A DNA stretch of 5,917 nt from assembly GCA_003527145.1 (NCBI GenBank), contig DPSW01000239.1, positions 7,669-13,585 of the forward strand, in the 5' to 3' direction. How positions within the stretch are numbered: position 1 is the stretch's first letter; each line of letters begins with the position of its first letter. The DNA is from Clostridiaceae bacterium. Lineage in GTDB: Bacteria > Bacillota > Clostridia > Lutisporales > Lutisporaceae. The translations under genes were made by a program, and so were the position numbers. This document shows, one piece after another, positions 4,827-5,917 of the stretch. A model generated the notes under the pieces. It saw nothing but the letters and a program-made list of their open reading frames with translations, searched no databases and had not been told where the DNA came from.

Positions 4827-5917
4827 GTGAGCAAGCTGAACCTTAAAGAAATGGGCTTTGCAACAAAAGCCATACATGGAGGCCATGCAGACAATGCAGC
4901 AGGAGCGTTAGCTACACCAATTTATCAATCCTCAACCTTTGCATTTGATACGGCAGAACAGGGAGGGAGAAGATTTGCCCTGGAAGAGGGCGGGTACATA
5001 TATACCAGACTCGGCAACCCAAACAACACTGAATTGGAAGAAAAGATAGCGCTTTTGGAAGGCGCGGAAGCGGCCATGTCAATGTCTTCCGGTATGGGAG
5101 CTATAACCTCGGCTCTATGGACCGCATTAAAGGCCGGAGACCATATAGTGGCGGCGGAGACCCTATATGGCTGCACCTTTGCATACTTAAACCATGGCAT
5201 AAGCCGCTATGGTGTACAGGTCACCTTTGTAAACACCAATGAACCGGAAAATGTCCGGGAAGCCATGAGACCAAATACTAAAGTTGTTTATCTGGAATCA
5301 CCTGCAAACCCGACTATGGATATCGCCGACGTTGAAACCATAAGTAAAATAGCTCATGAAACGGAAGGATGCCTGGTATTCGTAGACAATACCTATTGCA
5401 CACCATATATTCAAAAACCCCTTGAGCTTGGTGCGGATGTAGTGCTGCATTCCGCCACAAAATATCTGAACGGCCATGGGGATGTTATAGCCGGAGCAGT
5501 GGCCGGCAAGAAGGAATTTATAGATCAGGTAAGGCTCTTTGGAGTGAAGGATATGACCGGCTCCGTTTTAGGTCCCTTTGAAGCATACCTGATATGCCGC
5601 GGTATTAAAACCCTGGAGATCAGGATGGAGAGACATTGCGAAAATGCGATGAAGGTAGCTGCGTTCTTGGAGCAGCATCCAGCAGTTGATAAGATATACT
5701 ATCCGGGACTTAAAAGCTTTCCTCAATATGAGCTGGCGAAAAAGCAGATGAAGCTGCCGGGAGCCATGATAGCCTTTGAGATAAAGGGCGGAGTGGAAGA
5801 AGGCAAGAAGCTGATGAACAATGTGAAGCTGTGTACCCTGGCAGTGAGCCTGGGTGATGCAGAGACATTGATCCAGCATCCCGCTTCAATGACACATTCG
5901 CCTTATTCGCCGGAGGA
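4827..5917 (+). CDS. megL: Methionine gamma-lyase (3' partial)
   Basis: A PLP enzyme of the Cys/Met metabolism family that splits L-methionine into methanethiol, 2-oxobutanoate and ammonia; such enzymes often also act on cysteine or homocysteine and release H2S. It is cytoplasmic, normally a homotetramer. The start is GTG 4827-4829 with GAGGAGGT (4812-4819) just upstream. The open frame gives 363 residues and runs off the window; homologues are near 398, so about 35 residues are missing, including the expected substrate-carboxylate arginine. Visible: Tyr59 and Arg61 in YIYTRLGN (PLP phosphate, from the neighbouring subunit), Tyr114 and Cys116 in LYGCT (the Cys is the hallmark that separates this enzyme from cystathionine gamma-lyase and gamma-synthase), Asp187 (PLP ring nitrogen), Ser209-Ala-Thr-Lys212 with Lys212 the Schiff-base lysine, Lys241-Asp242 in VKDMTG, and [18 protein letters not shown] near the edge. 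From memory it resembles Citrobacter freundii methionine gamma-lyase closely throughout. It stands as its own unit behind a terminator. Confidence 0.95.
   Translation, partial: MSKLNLKEMGFATKAIHGGHADNAAGALATPIYQSSTFAFDTAEQGGRRFALEEGGYIYTRLGNPNNTELEEKIALLEGAEAAMSMSSGMGAITSALWTALKAGDHIVAAETLYGCTFAYLNHGISRYGVQVTFVNTNEPENVREAMRPNTKVVYLESPANPTMDIADVETISKIAHETEGCLVFVDNTYCTPYIQKPLELGADVVLHSATKYLNGHGDVIAGAVAGKKEFIDQVRLFGVKDMTGSVLGPFEAYLICRGIKTLEIRMERHCENAMKVAAFLEQHPAVDKIYYPGLKSFPQYELAKKQMKLPGAMIAFEIKGGVEEGKKLMNNVKLCTLAVSLGDAETLIQHPASMTHSPYSPE

Overview
The window reads as chromosomal DNA of a Gram-positive anaerobe, most likely of the Clostridia. The support is indirect. Shine-Dalgarno sites are strong (AAGGAGG, GAGGAGGT), one start is GTG, base composition is moderate, arginine is mostly AGA/AGG, ATA isoleucine is frequent, and the gene repertoire fits (a DEAD-box helicase with a DbpA-type tail, a FabK/nitronate-monooxygenase flavoprotein with a cysteine-rich tail, a metal-efflux ATPase, a methionine gamma-lyase). 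I cannot name a genus.

Layout: (1) positions 1-1471, + strand, 3' part of a DEAD-box RNA helicase cut by the left edge. (2) 1485-2435, - strand, a FabK/nitronate-monooxygenase-family flavoprotein that converges on the helicase with only 13 bp between stop codons. Hairpins lie in that junction. (3) 2436-2621, a divergent regulatory region. It holds a very good promoter for the flavoprotein gene, a perfect 15-bp dyad in that gene's 5' leader, a second 26-bp dyad followed by T-runs, and a TATAAT box for the genes to the right. (4) 2622-4713, + strand, a two-gene metal-efflux operon: a 71-aa stand-alone heavy-metal-associated (HMA) protein, then a 620-aa P1B-type ATPase that lacks its own N-terminal HMA domain. 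A clear intrinsic terminator follows. (5) 4827-5917, + strand, a methionine gamma-lyase cut by the right edge about 35 residues before its expected end.

The HMA protein and ATPase probably act together: the small protein could bind a soft metal and hand it to, or regulate, the pump. The helicase, flavoprotein and lyase look like separate transcription units with no obvious pathway in common. No RNA gene, CRISPR array, insertion sequence or phage gene was seen. I found no clearly new multi-gene system. The points most worth a second look are the CPG (not CPC/SPC) metal motif of the ATPase, the cysteine cluster of the flavoprotein, and the two unassigned dyads in the divergent region.
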